From contig NZ_JANUXZ010000002.1 in NCBI RefSeq assembly GCF_024834055.1, forward strand, positions 310,001 to 374,000: a DNA stretch of 64,000 bases, written 5' to 3'. Below the pieces are notes generated by a model. That model was not told where the DNA came from. It was given only the letters and a program-made list of their open reading frames with translations, and did not search any database. The stretch is from Corynebacterium sp. ES2730-CONJ. GTDB lineage: Bacteria > Actinomycetota > Actinomycetes > Mycobacteriales > Mycobacteriaceae. Positions 55,229-64,000 of the stretch are shown here, piece by piece. Positions within the stretch are counted from its first letter, which is position 1, and each line of letters opens with the position of its first letter. The translations under genes and the position numbers were made by a program.

Positions 55229-56173
55229 GTGAAGAAGTCTATCGTGGCCTTAGGCTTAGCCGCCTCTTTGCTCGGCCACGTGCCTGTGGCTCATGCACTG
55301 GTGGGTGGAGTAGAAGTCAGTTCCGATGATCCCATTGCTCAGGCAGTCGTTCAGGTTGGGGTATGTACTGGCACGATTATTCATCCGCATTGGGTACTCA
55401 CCGCGCGCCATTGTGCTCACTCCAGCACGGTTCATCACGGGCTCAACCGGCCATTCAAGGATGACCCCCAGGCCAGGCAGTACCTCGTGGATTCGGCTAC
55501 GGTTCCAGAATTTGGCGATATTGCGCTTCTGCACATTAGTGAGAATATGGCGGTACCTACCTACCCTGGGCTTTATCCCAAACAAGCCCAGTTCCGCGAT
55601 CTAGGTATCACCTATGGCTGGGGCGGCGGTACCCTCCACCGGCTCAAAAAAGCTGATATCGCTGTTAAGAGGCTACGCATGGATCCTGCTGGTTTTGGTG
55701 GTTCGACCATCGAAGTGCAGTATTTAAATGATGCCTCGCCGCGCCGCGGCGATTCCGGGGGTCCATTGGTGATCGATGGCGCCGTTGCTGGGGTAACCTC
55801 GTCAAGTTTTAAGGCGAGCGCCGGCTTCGCGGATTATGCGGAACTTCATCCCCACTTGAAGTGGGTGGAAGACATAATAAAGTCTCACGAAGGTCCTGAT
55901 AGTGTCCCGCAGACCGAGGATCCTTATGCACCTCACTCTACGGCCCCGTCTGCCCACCCTACGGTTCCGACCACCCACCCTGAGATCCCAACGGCGCCAC
56001 CAAAAAAACCGACTACTCAGCCCAATACTCCAACTACGCAGCCCAAGCCCCCTAGCTCTCCGCAACCGAAAGCCCCCAGCACACCTGGTATGATCGCCGG
56101 CATCATTGCTGGAATCTTGGGGGTACTGGGAGTGATTTTTGGGATTGTGCGCGGACTTTTTCGGCTACCCTAA
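55229..56173 (+). CDS. secreted, membrane-tethered trypsin-like serine protease (S1)
   Basis: GTG start with GAAAGG 7 bases upstream; 314 residues. Signal peptide (1 to about 23), then a chymotrypsin fold with complete triad: His in LTARHCAHS (about 57), Asp in FGDIALLHI (about 96) and Ser in RRGDSGGPLVIDG (about 177). The Cys pair around the His likely forms a disulfide. A Pro/Thr-rich stalk (about 230-285) and a C-terminal membrane helix (about 288-308) tether it outside. Substrate unknown. It overlaps the DUF885 gene end by 9 bases. Confidence 0.92.
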   Translation: MKKSIVALGLAASLLGHVPVAHALVGGVEVSSDDPIAQAVVQVGVCTGTIIHPHWVLTARHCAHSSTVHHGLNRPFKDDPQARQYLVDSATVPEFGDIALLHISENMAVPTYPGLYPKQAQFRDLGITYGWGGGTLHRLKKADIAVKRLRMDPAGFGGSTIEVQYLNDASPRRGDSGGPLVIDGAVAGVTSSSFKASAGFADYAELHPHLKWVEDIIKSHEGPDSVPQTEDPYAPHSTAPSAHPTVPTTHPEIPTAPPKKPTTQPNTPTTQPKPPSSPQPKAPSTPGMIAGIIAGILGVLGVIFGIVRGLFRLP

Positions 56174-57733
56174 CACTGCCTGGCGCAAAATATCCATAGG
56201 GATTGAGCCTTCGGATAGCGCCTTCGCGTGAAACTCCGGAGCGCTCATTCCCGCTGTAGCGGCATCAGCTCGCAGCTCTTGCCATAGGCGCTGCCCCAGT
56301 GCGTAGCTGGGCGCTTGGCCTGCCCAGCCGAGGTAGCGGTGTATCTCGAAATCGAGGGCTGATTCCGCCATCGCTACATGACGGCGTAAGAAGGCGCGCG
56401 CATAATCATAATCCCACACGCCTCCGTCGGGGTTCTTTTTCTCAAGGTGCACCCCGATATCGAGGACGACGCGAGCTGCGCGCAGACGTTGGGCATCAAG
56501 ATAGCCCATGCGGTAACCCGGATCGTCGAAATATCCTAGTTCTGCCATTAGTGACTCTGCATACAGGGCCCATCCTTCACCGTGTCCGGAATTCCAGCAG
56601 GCGATCCGGCGCCACAGGTTCAAGCGGTCCTGAGCCAGAAGGGCCGTTCCCAACTGCAGGTGGTGCCCTGGAACGCCCTCATGGTACACAGTGGTTAATT
56701 CCTGCCATGTATGGAAAGTGTCCTCGCCTTCAGGGACCGACCACCACATCCGACCAGGGCGAGAGAAGTCGGCGGAGGGCTGGGTGTAGAAGATACCCCC
56801 CGTGCCAGCTGGGTCAATGCAGGCCTCGATAGTACGCATTAGTTGCGGGATCTCGAAGTGGATGCCAGCTAGATCATTCACGGCAGCGTCGGCTACCCGT
56901 TGCATCCACTGCTGCAGGGCCGGAACACCGCGGAGAGTATAGCGATCCTCACGGTCTAGGCGCTCAAAACAGGTGGCGATATCCATATCGGGCCCATAGA
57001 GTTCCGCAGCACACGCGTGTTGTTGGGCGATGATGTCCTTGAGCTGCTCGTTTCCCCATTCATAGGCTTCGTCGAGATCAACACGAGCACCGACGAAGAG
57101 GTGGCTTAAGAGTTCATAGCGCTCCCTACCGAAGGCATCTGTATGCGGAGCTTGGGGCAACAAATCGTCCTTTAACCACTGCCGCAGAAATGCGAAAGCT
57201 TCATAGGCTTTGTTGATATCCTTCTCCGGCCCAAAACCGTTGAAGGTGTCAGCGCTAATCAATGTATCGATTTCAGCGATAACCTTGTGGATTTGACGCT
57301 GGGCTGCAACCATTTTGCGATCAGCAGCAAGAGCGAGTGATTGGCGATAGCCTTCAAGCGCTTGGGGAACTTTGCGCAGCCTATCGGCTCGGCCGGTCTC
57401 GCCCATTTGCACGAGGGTATCGCGGATATCTTGGATGGGGGAAGCAATATTATTGAGATCTCTTAGGTCCTCGCCCTGCTCAGACATGGCCACTTCTACC
57501 CCTAGTCGGTCACGCATGGTGGCCTTGGCTATAGGATCGCCGTCGAGGTGATCCAGCTCGGCCAGCATGCGGGCGGTGCGCTGATATACCTGCTCGTGGT
57601 AGTCGGGGCTGTAGTCCTGCAGTTGGTCCTCATAGCCATCAAGTCCCCAGGCACTAGCTAGGGTAGGGATGAGGGCCGCCATATCGTGAACATAGCGATC
57701 GGCAGCGAGATCAAGGGGAGTTGAATGCGTCAT
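56165..57733 (-). CDS. DUF885 family metallopeptidase-like protein
   Basis: From the ATG at 57733 a 522-residue protein with the DUF885 zinc signature HEGVPGHHLQLG (about 365-376) and YAESLMAELG (about 410). No signal peptide, so cytoplasmic. The family contains putative carboxypeptidases or dipeptidases; the substrate is not known. Start further upstream (57772) is open but has no support. Confidence 0.88.
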   Translation of the reverse strand: MTHSTPLDLAADRYVHDMAALIPTLASAWGLDGYEDQLQDYSPDYHEQVYQRTARMLAELDHLDGDPIAKATMRDRLGVEVAMSEQGEDLRDLNNIASPIQDIRDTLVQMGETGRADRLRKVPQALEGYRQSLALAADRKMVAAQRQIHKVIAEIDTLISADTFNGFGPEKDINKAYEAFAFLRQWLKDDLLPQAPHTDAFGRERYELLSHLFVGARVDLDEAYEWGNEQLKDIIAQQHACAAELYGPDMDIATCFERLDREDRYTLRGVPALQQWMQRVADAAVNDLAGIHFEIPQLMRTIEACIDPAGTGGIFYTQPSADFSRPGRMWWSVPEGEDTFHTWQELTTVYHEGVPGHHLQLGTALLAQDRLNLWRRIACWNSGHGEGWALYAESLMAELGYFDDPGYRMGYLDAQRLRAARVVLDIGVHLEKKNPDGGVWDYDYARAFLRRHVAMAESALDFEIHRYLGWAGQAPSYALGQRLWQELRADAATAGMSAPEFHAKALSEGSIPMDILRQAVLG

Positions 57734-57878
57734 ATCAACAAGTTTAACCCACCTAGTGTATTGGTCGTACACAATGAAAAGGAGTGGATGACTTTCCCGG
57801 TGGCGCCTCCCTCACCTGCACGAGTGACGGTGTTACCATGAGGCAGCATTGACCAACTCTTGACCCCGAGGATGCCCC

Positions 57879-59108
57879 ATGTCCCGTTTGCGACGCACCC
57901 TTCTTGGTGGTCTGTTGCTTGCGCTGAGTCTCAATACCGGGGTCGCTTATGCCCAGCCTGAGTTAACTAGTTCTTCACCTCGTGGTGAATCTCCGCTTGT
58001 GGCCTTAAATCGCGCATTCCTAGAGGCCTTCGAATATCTCAGCGGCGTGGTGCCCATCAGCGTGGAGAAGATCGCCCTGGAACAAGCAGAGGATGCCCCC
58101 TACTCCTTCGACTATCTGATATCTGTTCGCAATAACACCCCCTTCACACAGCCCTTCACCCTCGTGGATACTCCCGCTATAAGCCCAGGACTCATGCTCG
58201 AGCGGGTACAGCTTCTAGAACCCACAGCAGTTGATCTTCTCGCCACAGAAGAGGGTTATATAGTCGATAGCGGTGATCTTGCACCCTTGTCTAATCGCAC
58301 TTACCGCATTCGCCTCACTAGCCGGCTTGATTCGCCTGTGAATCAGCTTGAGTGCGGAGCTAAAAATCACGTGGTCCTCACAGTTGGTTTTGGTGTTGAG
58401 CTAAGCGCCACTGCGTGCCAGGATATCCCCGAGCCTTACAGTGTGGGGGAGCAGATATATCTCGATGGTGTCGCCTCAGGTTTAGGCGAAGACCATATTT
58501 TCTTTGTGGATAACCGCTTCGGTCTCTCCCCCTTTGAGTTCCGCCCCCCTGCCGAGCTCAGCGTGGCTTATCTGGAGGTTTCCTCGTCGGGTGTAGGTTT
58601 TTTAAGTGGGCGCTTTGAGAGCGCGCAACTCCCACTGAGCATTCCCGCAGGTCAATCTGCAACAATTCGGGTACATACTGAACCTTTAGCGGCTGCTCCC
58701 ACCATTGATATTATTGTACGCAATGAAAATGGCGAGGAGATTGGCGGCGCGTTCTTCGATCTCTACCGCTGTTCCCCTGATTACCAGTTGATCCCCGGTA
58801 CTCAACCATTGAATCTCTTTCCGCTCACCACATCTCCTCTTGCCCCAGAGATCACCTCCGCTAGCTTGGTAAGTGGCCAGTCCTACTGCCTGATCATGAC
58901 TCAGGAACCCCCAGGGTATGACGTTGATCAGACCATTTGGGGTTTTTCTATTCCGAGCGAAATATCCACCATCGAAATTCCAGCGCGCACAGCCGAAACT
59001 CAGACTAAGTCATCCCCTGGCCGCCTCCCCAATACTGGCGGCCAGGGAATTCTTCCGATCATTGCCGTAGGCTTCATCGTGCTCCGAGCCGGGTGGAGAC
59101 GCCTTTAG
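57879..59108 (+). CDS. LPNTG-anchored surface protein
   Basis: A 409-residue wall-anchored protein: signal peptide (1-25, ending AYA), an isopeptide/DUF11-like beta domain (about 55-190), a Cna_B-like segment (about 270-365, ending in YCLIMTQEPPGYDV, an E-box-like motif with Gln-Glu) and a sorting signal LPNTG at 383-387, a short helix and the tail GWRRL. Probably substrate of a housekeeping sortase not in this window. It is not obviously a pilin (no YPKN motif). Confidence 0.87.
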   Translation: MSRLRRTLLGGLLLALSLNTGVAYAQPELTSSSPRGESPLVALNRAFLEAFEYLSGVVPISVEKIALEQAEDAPYSFDYLISVRNNTPFTQPFTLVDTPAISPGLMLERVQLLEPTAVDLLATEEGYIVDSGDLAPLSNRTYRIRLTSRLDSPVNQLECGAKNHVVLTVGFGVELSATACQDIPEPYSVGEQIYLDGVASGLGEDHIFFVDNRFGLSPFEFRPPAELSVAYLEVSSSGVGFLSGRFESAQLPLSIPAGQSATIRVHTEPLAAAPTIDIIVRNENGEEIGGAFFDLYRCSPDYQLIPGTQPLNLFPLTTSPLAPEITSASLVSGQSYCLIMTQEPPGYDVDQTIWGFSIPSEISTIEIPARTAETQTKSSPGRLPNTGGQGILPIIAVGFIVLRAGWRRL

Positions 59109-60586
59109 AGGATATGCTTACCCCAGCGTAGGACATTCATTAAGAACCCTGCATACCGTTCTCGATCTACCCCTTGAGGCCCAGAGATGGGGAAAAATCG
59201 CTGCTCAGCAATGGTGCGAGCCTCGGTATATTTCAATAGCCCGTCATCAGCGTGCCGACGCCCTGTTCCCGACGCTTTCCATCCACCCATGGGAGCATCC
59301 ACCGAACCAAAGGCAGCAGCAAAACCTTCATTAATATTGACCGTTCCAGACTCTAATTGGCCGGCGATACGCCATCCCGTGCGACTACGAGCAAAGACCG
59401 CCGAATTCAATCCGTACTGGGTATCGTTGGCTTTTTTAATGGCAGTCTCTTCATCTGCTACGACCTCGATAGCGATAACCGGGCCGAAGACCTCTTCGCG
59501 ATATAGCCGCGCACTGTCTGTGACTCCGGTGAGCACAATAGGATCTAGATATGCTGGCCCTAGGTCATCGCGCGGACCACCGTGCAATAAGGTGGCACCA
59601 TGACTGAGCGCGTCATCTAAGTACTCCATCACATGCGTGCGATGCTCCGCAGATATCAAAGAACCCATATCTTCTTCCCAGCCGCCACCGCCAATGCGCA
59701 TTTCTTTGACTTTCTTCACAAGTGCGGGAATAAAAGTATCAGCTATATCTTGGTGGACATAGACCCGCTCGATACTGATGCACAACTGACCGGAATTAGA
59801 AAAGGCCGCCTCAATGGTGCCGCGGACCGCGCGCGACAGATCGGCATCGGGACTAATAATGAGGGGATTTTTGCCCCCTAATTCGGCCGAAAAACCAATA
59901 AGGCGCTCCCCCGCGATCGCCCCGAGGCTACGCCCGGTCTGAGTGGAACCGGTAAACATAAGATAATCAGCGACGCGAGCTATCCGATCGCCCACAATAC
60001 GCCCAGGCCCAGGAAGGATCTGGTAAAGATCTGGATCTAGGCCTGCGTCAACGAGGAGACGAGCCGCGTAGATAGCGGTCAGCGGGGTTTGGGAGTCTGG
60101 TTTTAAAATAACCGCATTACCAGCAAGTAAGGCGGGGATGGCGTCAGAGATCGTGAGGGTAAGTGGGTAATTCCACGGTGAGATAATACCTACGACACCA
60201 ATGGGTGCATGATCGACGCGAGTTTTGGTCACCATAGGTAAAGCCCCTTGCGCCGCATGCCGCCGCAACAGATACGGGGCTCTTTTGGCATAGTGACGGG
60301 CGGTCACCGCAACATCGAGAATTTCATCGAAGGCACTGCGTCGATTCTTTCCCGTCTCCTGTTGGATGAGATCCAATAACTCATTGTGATTGCGCAAAAT
60401 CAAATCATGCAGGCGCATCATAATGGCTGCGCGCTCTTTCACAGGAACCTGAGCCCACTTGACTTGTGCGTGCTGGGCGACGGCGTATGCGCGGTCGACT
60501 GCCTGGGCGTCTAATTCATTGACCTGACCGACGCATTCGCCAGTACGAGGATCTCTCACTTCTAAAGGTGTCATATCTCCTAGCAT
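59105..60586 (-). CDS. aldehyde dehydrogenase, succinate-semialdehyde dehydrogenase-like
   Basis: NAD(P)-dependent dehydrogenase of 493 residues with [22 protein letters not shown] (about 135), the catalytic Glu in [10 protein letters not shown] (about 235) and catalytic Cys in [13 protein letters not shown] (about 274). Overall it resembles GabD2-type succinate-semialdehyde dehydrogenases. The start used here overlaps the mshA stop (ATGCTAG), suggesting coupling; an ATG four codons later is also possible. Confidence 0.9.
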   Translation of the reverse strand: MLGDMTPLEVRDPRTGECVGQVNELDAQAVDRAYAVAQHAQVKWAQVPVKERAAIMMRLHDLILRNHNELLDLIQQETGKNRRSAFDEILDVAVTARHYAKRAPYLLRRHAAQGALPMVTKTRVDHAPIGVVGIISPWNYPLTLTISDAIPALLAGNAVILKPDSQTPLTAIYAARLLVDAGLDPDLYQILPGPGRIVGDRIARVADYLMFTGSTQTGRSLGAIAGERLIGFSAELGGKNPLIISPDADLSRAVRGTIEAAFSNSGQLCISIERVYVHQDIADTFIPALVKKVKEMRIGGGGWEEDMGSLISAEHRTHVMEYLDDALSHGATLLHGGPRDDLGPAYLDPIVLTGVTDSARLYREEVFGPVIAIEVVADEETAIKKANDTQYGLNSAVFARSRTGWRIAGQLESGTVNINEGFAAAFGSVDAPMGGWKASGTGRRHADDGLLKYTEARTIAEQRFFPISGPQGVDRERYAGFLMNVLRWGKHIL

Positions 60587-61797
60587 AGCTCGCTATAAAT
60601 TCCCGCCAATACCTCGGCCGATTGATCCCAAGAGAATTTTTGAGCATGGATGTGGGCGCGCCGAGCCATCGTGATGCGCAAAGAATCATCATCTAACAGC
60701 GTGGCGAGCGCGGTAGCAAAATCAGCCGGATTATGCCCCTCCACGAGGATTCCCGTTTCCCGGTCGCTGACCGTAATGGGCAAGCCGCCCACCTTGGACG
60801 CCACCACTGGAGTACCCGAGGCCTGAGCCTCCATGGCAACTAAGCCAAAGGATTCGTTATAGCTCGGCACCGCTACGATATCGGCTGCACGGTAAATACT
60901 CACTAATTCTTGCGGCGGCCGTGGCCTGAAAAACCGCACTCGGTGGGCAATGCCACGATCAGCAACCATCGCGTGATACTGCGTCATACTTGCCGCGGCC
61001 CCCGAGGCCCCACCGCACAACACGAGATAGAGATCGCGGTGCGGATCGGCATGAATAAGTTTGGCAATCGCCTCAATGAGTACATGGGGCCCCTTGAATT
61101 CTTGAAGCCTACCCACAAATGCAACCACTTTGGCATAGAGCGGAATTCCTAACTCCCGGCGCGCCTTCTCAGTATTCCGATCCTCTCCCGGAGTGAAAAG
61201 AGTGGTGTCCACGCCTGGGGTCATCACCCTGATCTTGGCCTCGTCGGCGTCGTAGTGGTACACCAAATCCTTCGTCTCTGCAGCAGTATTGACCACCAGG
61301 AGATCTGCGTGGTCAACCAATTGCTGCTCACAGATCCGGCGCGCTTCTGACTCAGGAGTATCGGTGAGGGCGCGATCGTGGTTCTTTACCGCGGCTAGGG
61401 TATGGGCGGTGTGGACTAAGGGGATGCCAAAGACCTCGCGCAGCAACCATCCAACTTGTCCGGACAGCCAGTAGTGGGAATGGATAAGGTCATAGGAATG
61501 ATGCTCGCGAATAAAACGCACGATGCCGCTACTAAAGGCCGCTAATTGCGTCGCCATTTCTTCTTTAGCCAGCCCTTCATAGGGGCCAGCTGCGATATTG
61601 ATCACCCGGAGGCCTGGTGCCACTGTTACGATCTCGCCTTCGCTAGGCCTTATGGCGCGGGTGAATATATCCACGTCAACCCCGCGTTGAGCGAGATTCA
61701 TCGCGGTATTGAGGATATAAACATTCATCCCCCCGGCATCTCCAATTCCTGGTTGTAGCAGGGGGGAGGTGTGCATAGAAATCATGGCGACGCGCAT
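60580..61797 (-). CDS. mshA: D-inositol-3-phosphate glycosyltransferase (mycothiol synthesis)
   Basis: First committed step of mycothiol, joining UDP-GlcNAc to inositol 3-phosphate. From the ATG at 61797 the protein has 405 residues. GT-B fold: [17 protein letters not shown] near the start (nucleotide region), HSHYWLSG (about 107), [17 protein letters not shown] (about 225) and the EX7E-like [24 protein letters not shown] (about 315). Confidence 0.95.
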   Translation of the reverse strand: MRVAMISMHTSPLLQPGIGDAGGMNVYILNTAMNLAQRGVDVDIFTRAIRPSEGEIVTVAPGLRVINIAAGPYEGLAKEEMATQLAAFSSGIVRFIREHHSYDLIHSHYWLSGQVGWLLREVFGIPLVHTAHTLAAVKNHDRALTDTPESEARRICEQQLVDHADLLVVNTAAETKDLVYHYDADEAKIRVMTPGVDTTLFTPGEDRNTEKARRELGIPLYAKVVAFVGRLQEFKGPHVLIEAIAKLIHADPHRDLYLVLCGGASGAAASMTQYHAMVADRGIAHRVRFFRPRPPQELVSIYRAADIVAVPSYNESFGLVAMEAQASGTPVVASKVGGLPITVSDRETGILVEGHNPADFATALATLLDDDSLRITMARRAHIHAQKFSWDQSAEVLAGIYSELC

Positions 61798-61975
61798 GAC
61801 CGTCAAGTGTAGTATCTGTTGACCGCGTTGGGCTTATGGTTTTATATGAAGATTTGGAAGGGAAATAAAATCTGGCGCGTATATGAGGAAAGCGTCATGT
61901 TTTATTGTAGAGTGGGGAAAGCAATTATTTCACGACACGGTCACCCGTGCCCCACGAAAGAAGAGGACACTTTCT

Positions 61976-63679
61976 ATGTCTGCTCTCGAAAGCAAGGCCT
62001 GGCTGCAGTATTACGGAGACTGGACCCCCCACACTCTGGACTACGAAAACTCGACGCTCGTCGATGTCTATGACAACAGCATTGCTGTTAACGCTGATAA
62101 AAATGCGACCAATTTTTTTGGTCGCCGCGAAACTTATGGCGATTTGGATAAACAGGTGCGCTCCGCTGCCGCCGGGCTGCGAGCCCTAGGCGTGCGCGCC
62201 GGAGACCGCGTTGCTATCGCACTACCAAACTGCCCGCAACACGTAGCCGCCTATTTTGCGGTTTTAAAACTAGGCGCCACGGTCGTTGAGCATAATCCGT
62301 TGTATACTGCGCGCGAACTAGAGCAGCCCTTTAAAAACCACGGCGCTCGAGTCGCAATCGTGTGGGATAAGGTGTGTTCAACCCTGGAGAAGTTGCGCCG
62401 TACGACCCCGCTGGAGACTATTGTCTCTGTCAATATGATCCACGCGATGCCTACGCTGCAGCGCTATGCTCTCAAACTCCCCATTCCAGCGATCATTAAA
62501 AAGCGCGATCAACTCCATGCCTATGCCCCTAATACCATTCCTTGGAGTGTGCTCACTGGCACTGCGCTCGGCGGCAATGGCGAGGATGTCTTCGATAACG
62601 TAGAGGTTACTAAGGAATCAGTAGCTGTGATCCTTTATACCTCTGGCACCACCGGGGCCCCGAAGGGCGCGCAGCTGACCCACGGCAATCTCTTTGCCAA
62701 CCTTTTACAAGGTAAAGCATGGGTACCAGGCCTAGGCGATCAAGAAGAGCGTCTCCTCGCTGCACTGCCCTTCTTCCATGCTTATGGGCTCACCGTTATC
62801 TTGAACCTCTCCGTTTATGTTGGTGGTGAGCTCCTCCTTTTACCTGCACCGCAAATACCGCTGGTGATGCAGATGATTAAGAAGGTTAAGCCCACGTGGG
62901 TTCCGGGTGTACCGACCTTGTATCAGAAAATTGCCGAAGCGGCGGAGGCCGAGGGAATCTCCATTTCGGGAGTGCGCAATTCCTTCTCGGGCGCATCCTC
63001 CCTGCCGGTGAGTACCGTGGAACAGTGGGAGAAGCTCACTGGTGGTTTGCTCGTTGAGGGGTACGGTCTCACCGAGACCTCACCTGTTTTGGTAGGTAAC
63101 CCAATGAATCCGAATCGTCGCCCTGGCTATGTTGGGATTCCCATGCCGGATACCGAAGTTCGCATCGCGAACCCCGATAACCTCGACGAAACGATGCCCG
63201 ATGGTACCGAAGGTGAAGTCCTAGCCCGCGGCCCTCAGGTTTTCGCTGGCTACTTAAATAACGAAGAAGCCACCGCTGAAAGCTTCCATAAAGATTGGTA
63301 TCGCACCGGTGACGTGGGAATTATGGAAGAAGACGGCTTTATTCGTCTGGTGGCTCGTATCAAGGAAGTTATTATTACGGGCGGTTTTAATGTCTACCCC
63401 GCGGAGGTTGAAGAGGCCTTGGCGGAGCACCCCGACGTCACGGATTGCGCCGTTGTGGGGCTACCGCGTGACGACGGCTCCGAATCAGTTGTTGCCGCCA
63501 TCACCCTCGCCCCCGGCGCCATCTTGGATCCGGAGGGGTTGAAATCCTTCTGCCGCGAGCGCCTCACCCGCTATAAGGTGCCCCGCTCCTTCTACCACTT
63601 TGAGGAACTTGCCCGCGACCCGCTCGGCAAAATCAGGCGCCGCGAGGTGCGCGATGCACTCCTCGAGCGCAATAGCTAA
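61976..63679 (+). CDS. fadD: long-chain fatty acid-CoA ligase
   Basis: AMP-forming acyl-CoA synthetase. From the ATG at 61976 (AGAGGA about 9 bases before) 567 residues. Motifs: ILYTSGTTGAPKGAQLTHGN (about 219), GYGLTETSP (about 363), WYRTGDVGIMEEDGFIRLVARIKEVIITGGFN (about 443-474) and the C-terminal lysine in DPLGKIRRRE. Chain-length preference cannot be read from sequence; it may supply acyl-CoA to lipid or mycolate metabolism. Overlaps the murB stop by 3 bases. Confidence 0.95.
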   Translation: MSALESKAWLQYYGDWTPHTLDYENSTLVDVYDNSIAVNADKNATNFFGRRETYGDLDKQVRSAAAGLRALGVRAGDRVAIALPNCPQHVAAYFAVLKLGATVVEHNPLYTARELEQPFKNHGARVAIVWDKVCSTLEKLRRTTPLETIVSVNMIHAMPTLQRYALKLPIPAIIKKRDQLHAYAPNTIPWSVLTGTALGGNGEDVFDNVEVTKESVAVILYTSGTTGAPKGAQLTHGNLFANLLQGKAWVPGLGDQEERLLAALPFFHAYGLTVILNLSVYVGGELLLLPAPQIPLVMQMIKKVKPTWVPGVPTLYQKIAEAAEAEGISISGVRNSFSGASSLPVSTVEQWEKLTGGLLVEGYGLTETSPVLVGNPMNPNRRPGYVGIPMPDTEVRIANPDNLDETMPDGTEGEVLARGPQVFAGYLNNEEATAESFHKDWYRTGDVGIMEEDGFIRLVARIKEVIITGGFNVYPAEVEEALAEHPDVTDCAVVGLPRDDGSESVVAAITLAPGAILDPEGLKSFCRERLTRYKVPRSFYHFEELARDPLGKIRRREVRDALLERNS

Positions 63680-64000
63680 ATCCCCACCCAAATCGGCTCG
63701 GGCTCGAGAATGACCCCAAAGGTCTCCTCGACCCCAGCCTGAATATCGCGGGCGAGGGCCACAATATCAGCGGCCTTCGCATCACCGCGATTAGTTAAGG
63801 CCAAGGTATGTTTATCCGATAACCGTGCCGGGCCTGTACCTGGATATCCTTTAGAAAAGCCCGCTCGCTCGATAAGCCAAGCCGCAGAAAGTTTATAATG
63901 TGTGTCCCCGTGGGGAAAGCACGGCATTGCCTGAGCTTCATCCCCTAAAACCTGGCGTACTACGCGTAGTTGCTGCTCGTCGACAATGGGGTTGGTGAAA
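63676..64000 (-). CDS. murB: UDP-N-acetylenolpyruvoylglucosamine reductase, C-terminal part
   Basis: Partial gene: the window edge cuts the 5' part. The visible 107 codons are open to the last base. Family end signature: YKLSAAWLIERAGFSKG (catalytic region with Ser/Glu), LSDKHTLALTNRG and a terminal segment FGVILEPEPIWVG. FAD-dependent second step of UDP-MurNAc synthesis for peptidoglycan. Confidence 0.96.
   Translation of the reverse strand, partial: FTNPIVDEQQLRVVRQVLGDEAQAMPCFPHGDTHYKLSAAWLIERAGFSKGYPGTGPARLSDKHTLALTNRGDAKAADIVALARDIQAGVEETFGVILEPEPIWVGI

Overview
The window is chromosomal DNA of a Corynebacterium-type actinobacterium of moderate GC content. The evidence is the combination of mycothiol synthesis (mshA), a complete menaquinone set with menJ, system II cytochrome c maturation, actinobacterial heme genes, a SenX3/RegX3-type two-component pair beside gpmA, an MmpL-type transporter and a Spa-type sortase-assembled pilus locus. 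I do not name a species. No rRNA, CRISPR array, phage or insertion sequence was seen.

Layout: (1) 1-14.4 kb is a ribosomal/transcription block on the minus strand (tRNA-Tyr, -Thr, -Met, -Trp, -Thr, secE, nusG, rplK, rplA, then rplJ-rplL). It is split between rplA and rplJ by about 9 kb of pilus DNA: major pilin, class C sortase, minor pilin and a von Willebrand tip pilin on the minus strand, and a divergent second class C sortase. (2) 14.5-26.5 kb is menaquinone synthesis: polyprenyl diphosphate synthase, menJ, menG, a DUF3592 membrane protein, menD, an MmpL-type transporter, menC, menB-menE-menA. (3) 26.5-27.5 kb holds two small membrane proteins and an ArsR-family regulator with a promoter-overlapping DtxR-like site. 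(4) 27.5-39 kb is one long minus-strand series: a degenerate P1B-type ATPase, hemE, hemY, hemL, a histidine phosphatase, a TlpA/ResA lipoprotein, ccdA, resB, ccsB. (5) 39.3-41.7 kb is a large secreted protein with 14 calcium-type repeats. (6) 42.2-47.2 kb is hemA-hemC-hemD-hemB, a membrane protein and an upstream glutaredoxin-like gene. (7) 47.5-55 kb carries a HAD phosphatase, a 33-residue basic ribosomal-type protein, an excisionase-type HTH protein, proC, a membrane protein, a Cys-rich conserved protein, regX3-senX3 and gpmA. (8) 55.2-59.1 kb is a surface/secretion group (trypsin-like protease, DUF885 metallopeptidase, LPNTG protein). (9) 59.1-64 kb has an aldehyde dehydrogenase, mshA, fadD and the C-terminal part of murB, cut by the window edge.

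How it fits together: heme, cytochrome c and menaquinone genes build the respiratory chain and sit side by side, with candidate iron-box-like sites before hemA and the ArsR gene. Three surface-exposed modules (pilus, calcium-repeat protein, protease/LPNTG group) interrupt otherwise compact, conserved housekeeping order and look like accessory insertions. The most unusual items are the P1B-type ATPase that has lost nearly every catalytic and metal-binding residue inside the heme operon, and the pilus island inside the ribosomal protein cluster with three regularly placed GTAGC/GCTAC dyads in its divergent control region.
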